Below are positions 5,997 to 6,140 of a DNA stretch of 6,140 nucleotides, one piece after another. The position numbers and the translations under genes are program-made. The notes beneath the pieces are model-generated. The model made no database searches and was not told where the DNA came from. It saw only the letters and a program-made list of their open reading frames with translations. The DNA comes from Lysobacteraceae bacterium (GTDB lineage: Bacteria; Pseudomonadota; Gammaproteobacteria; Xanthomonadales; Xanthomonadaceae): NCBI GenBank assembly GCA_004173415.1, contig SEHC01000125.1, forward strand, positions 1 to 6,140, given 5' to 3'. The stretch's first letter is position 1. Each line of letters starts with the position of its first letter.

Positions 5997-6140
5997 CTTG
6001 CGTTCGCGCCGCGTCGCGCGGCGCCGCCGTCGCGTGGCCGCCGTCGCGCAGCCGGGGCCGCCCTGGCGGTGCTGCTGGCAGTGGTCGCCGGCTGGGGCTG
6101 GGACCGCCAGTGGCCGGTCGAACAGGCCTCCTACCTCACC
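5899..6140. repeat. 98-bp perfect inverted repeat with 46-bp spacer at the right end
   Basis: Positions 5899-5996 and 6043-6140 are exact reverse complements over all 98 bases; each position x pairs with 12039 minus x. Pairing stops at 5997/6042, where C faces C. The right arm ends at the last base of the window, so the true length of the palindrome may be greater. The left arm is ordinary fecR coding sequence, covering the transmembrane segment and the start of the periplasmic part. No transposase, terminal-repeat signature or target-site duplication is visible. A fold-back chimera at a contig end is the most economical explanation. Confidence 0.97.
6043..6140 (+). pseudogene. Mirror-image fragment of fecR
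   Basis: Read on the + strand this arm encodes the same residues as the left arm: RAAGAALAVLLAVVAGWGWD and then RQWPVEQASYLT, which are the FecR transmembrane segment and first periplasmic residues. The frame is open to the window edge, so the copy may continue. In the same + frame, spacer bases 5997-6042 read LAFAPRRAAPPSRGR, an Arg-rich stretch that would also suit the cytoplasmic side of the helix. It is therefore unclear which arm carries the authentic upstream sequence. It probably results from fold-back joining and is not a second gene. Confidence 0.6.

Noticed and set aside
5899..6140. Inverted repeat as ends of an insertion sequence or an invertible phase-variation switch
   Set aside because: The arms are internal fecR coding sequence, the 46-bp spacer holds no gene or promoter, and no transposase or recombinase gene is visible in the window.
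1..6140. CRISPR arrays, tRNA/rRNA genes and tandem repeats
   Set aside because: None seen on reading: no regularly spaced direct repeats, no tRNA-like T-loop sequence and no rRNA-like stretches in the short non-coding gaps.

Overview
The window is high-GC DNA with tightly packed genes. It most likely comes from a gammaproteobacterium of the Xanthomonadaceae type (Lysobacter, Luteimonas, Pseudoxanthomonas or Stenotrophomonas relatives). Two things support this: the housekeeping order rplY-pth-ychF on the + strand, which is classical for gammaproteobacteria, and a large TonB-dependent receptor with a 'VTGSRI' TonB-box/plug region of the kind abundant in that family. The lineage is inferred from recognised protein families and base composition; no search was run.

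Layout: positions 1-195 hold the 3' end of rplY (ribosomal protein L25, long CTC form). A strong GC hairpin (205-230) sits in the short gap before pth (238-822, peptidyl-tRNA hydrolase). A hairpin with T-runs (830-868) separates pth from ychF (886-1977, ribosome-associated P-loop ATPase). A perfect 11-bp-stem hairpin flanked by A and T runs (2026-2051) lies in the convergent gap and probably terminates transcription from both sides. On the - strand follow a complete TonB-dependent outer-membrane receptor with an N-terminal STN signalling domain (2078-5176) and, 89 bp upstream of it, a FecR-family anti-sigma/transducer gene (5266 to about 5996) that lacks its 5' end.

How the genes work together: the + strand block serves translation (ribosomal protein, recycling of peptidyl-tRNA, ribosome-binding ATPase). 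The - strand block has the architecture of a Fec-type cell-surface signalling cassette. Ligand-loaded receptor would signal through its STN domain to the periplasmic part of FecR, which would control an ECF sigma factor. That sigma gene is expected upstream of fecR, beyond the right end of the window, and is not seen here. The receptor's substrate cannot be read from the sequence.

The right end is anomalous. The last 98 bases (6043-6140) are an exact reverse complement of 5899-5996, with a 46-bp spacer. The palindrome cuts through fecR at its membrane segment, replaces the expected N-terminal cytoplasmic domain with a mirror image of the gene, and runs to the last base. The simplest reading is a fold-back (chimeric) contig end rather than biology, but a real inverted duplication is not excluded. 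I found no convincing new system. The long antisense open frames opposite the receptor are what high-GC codon bias produces.
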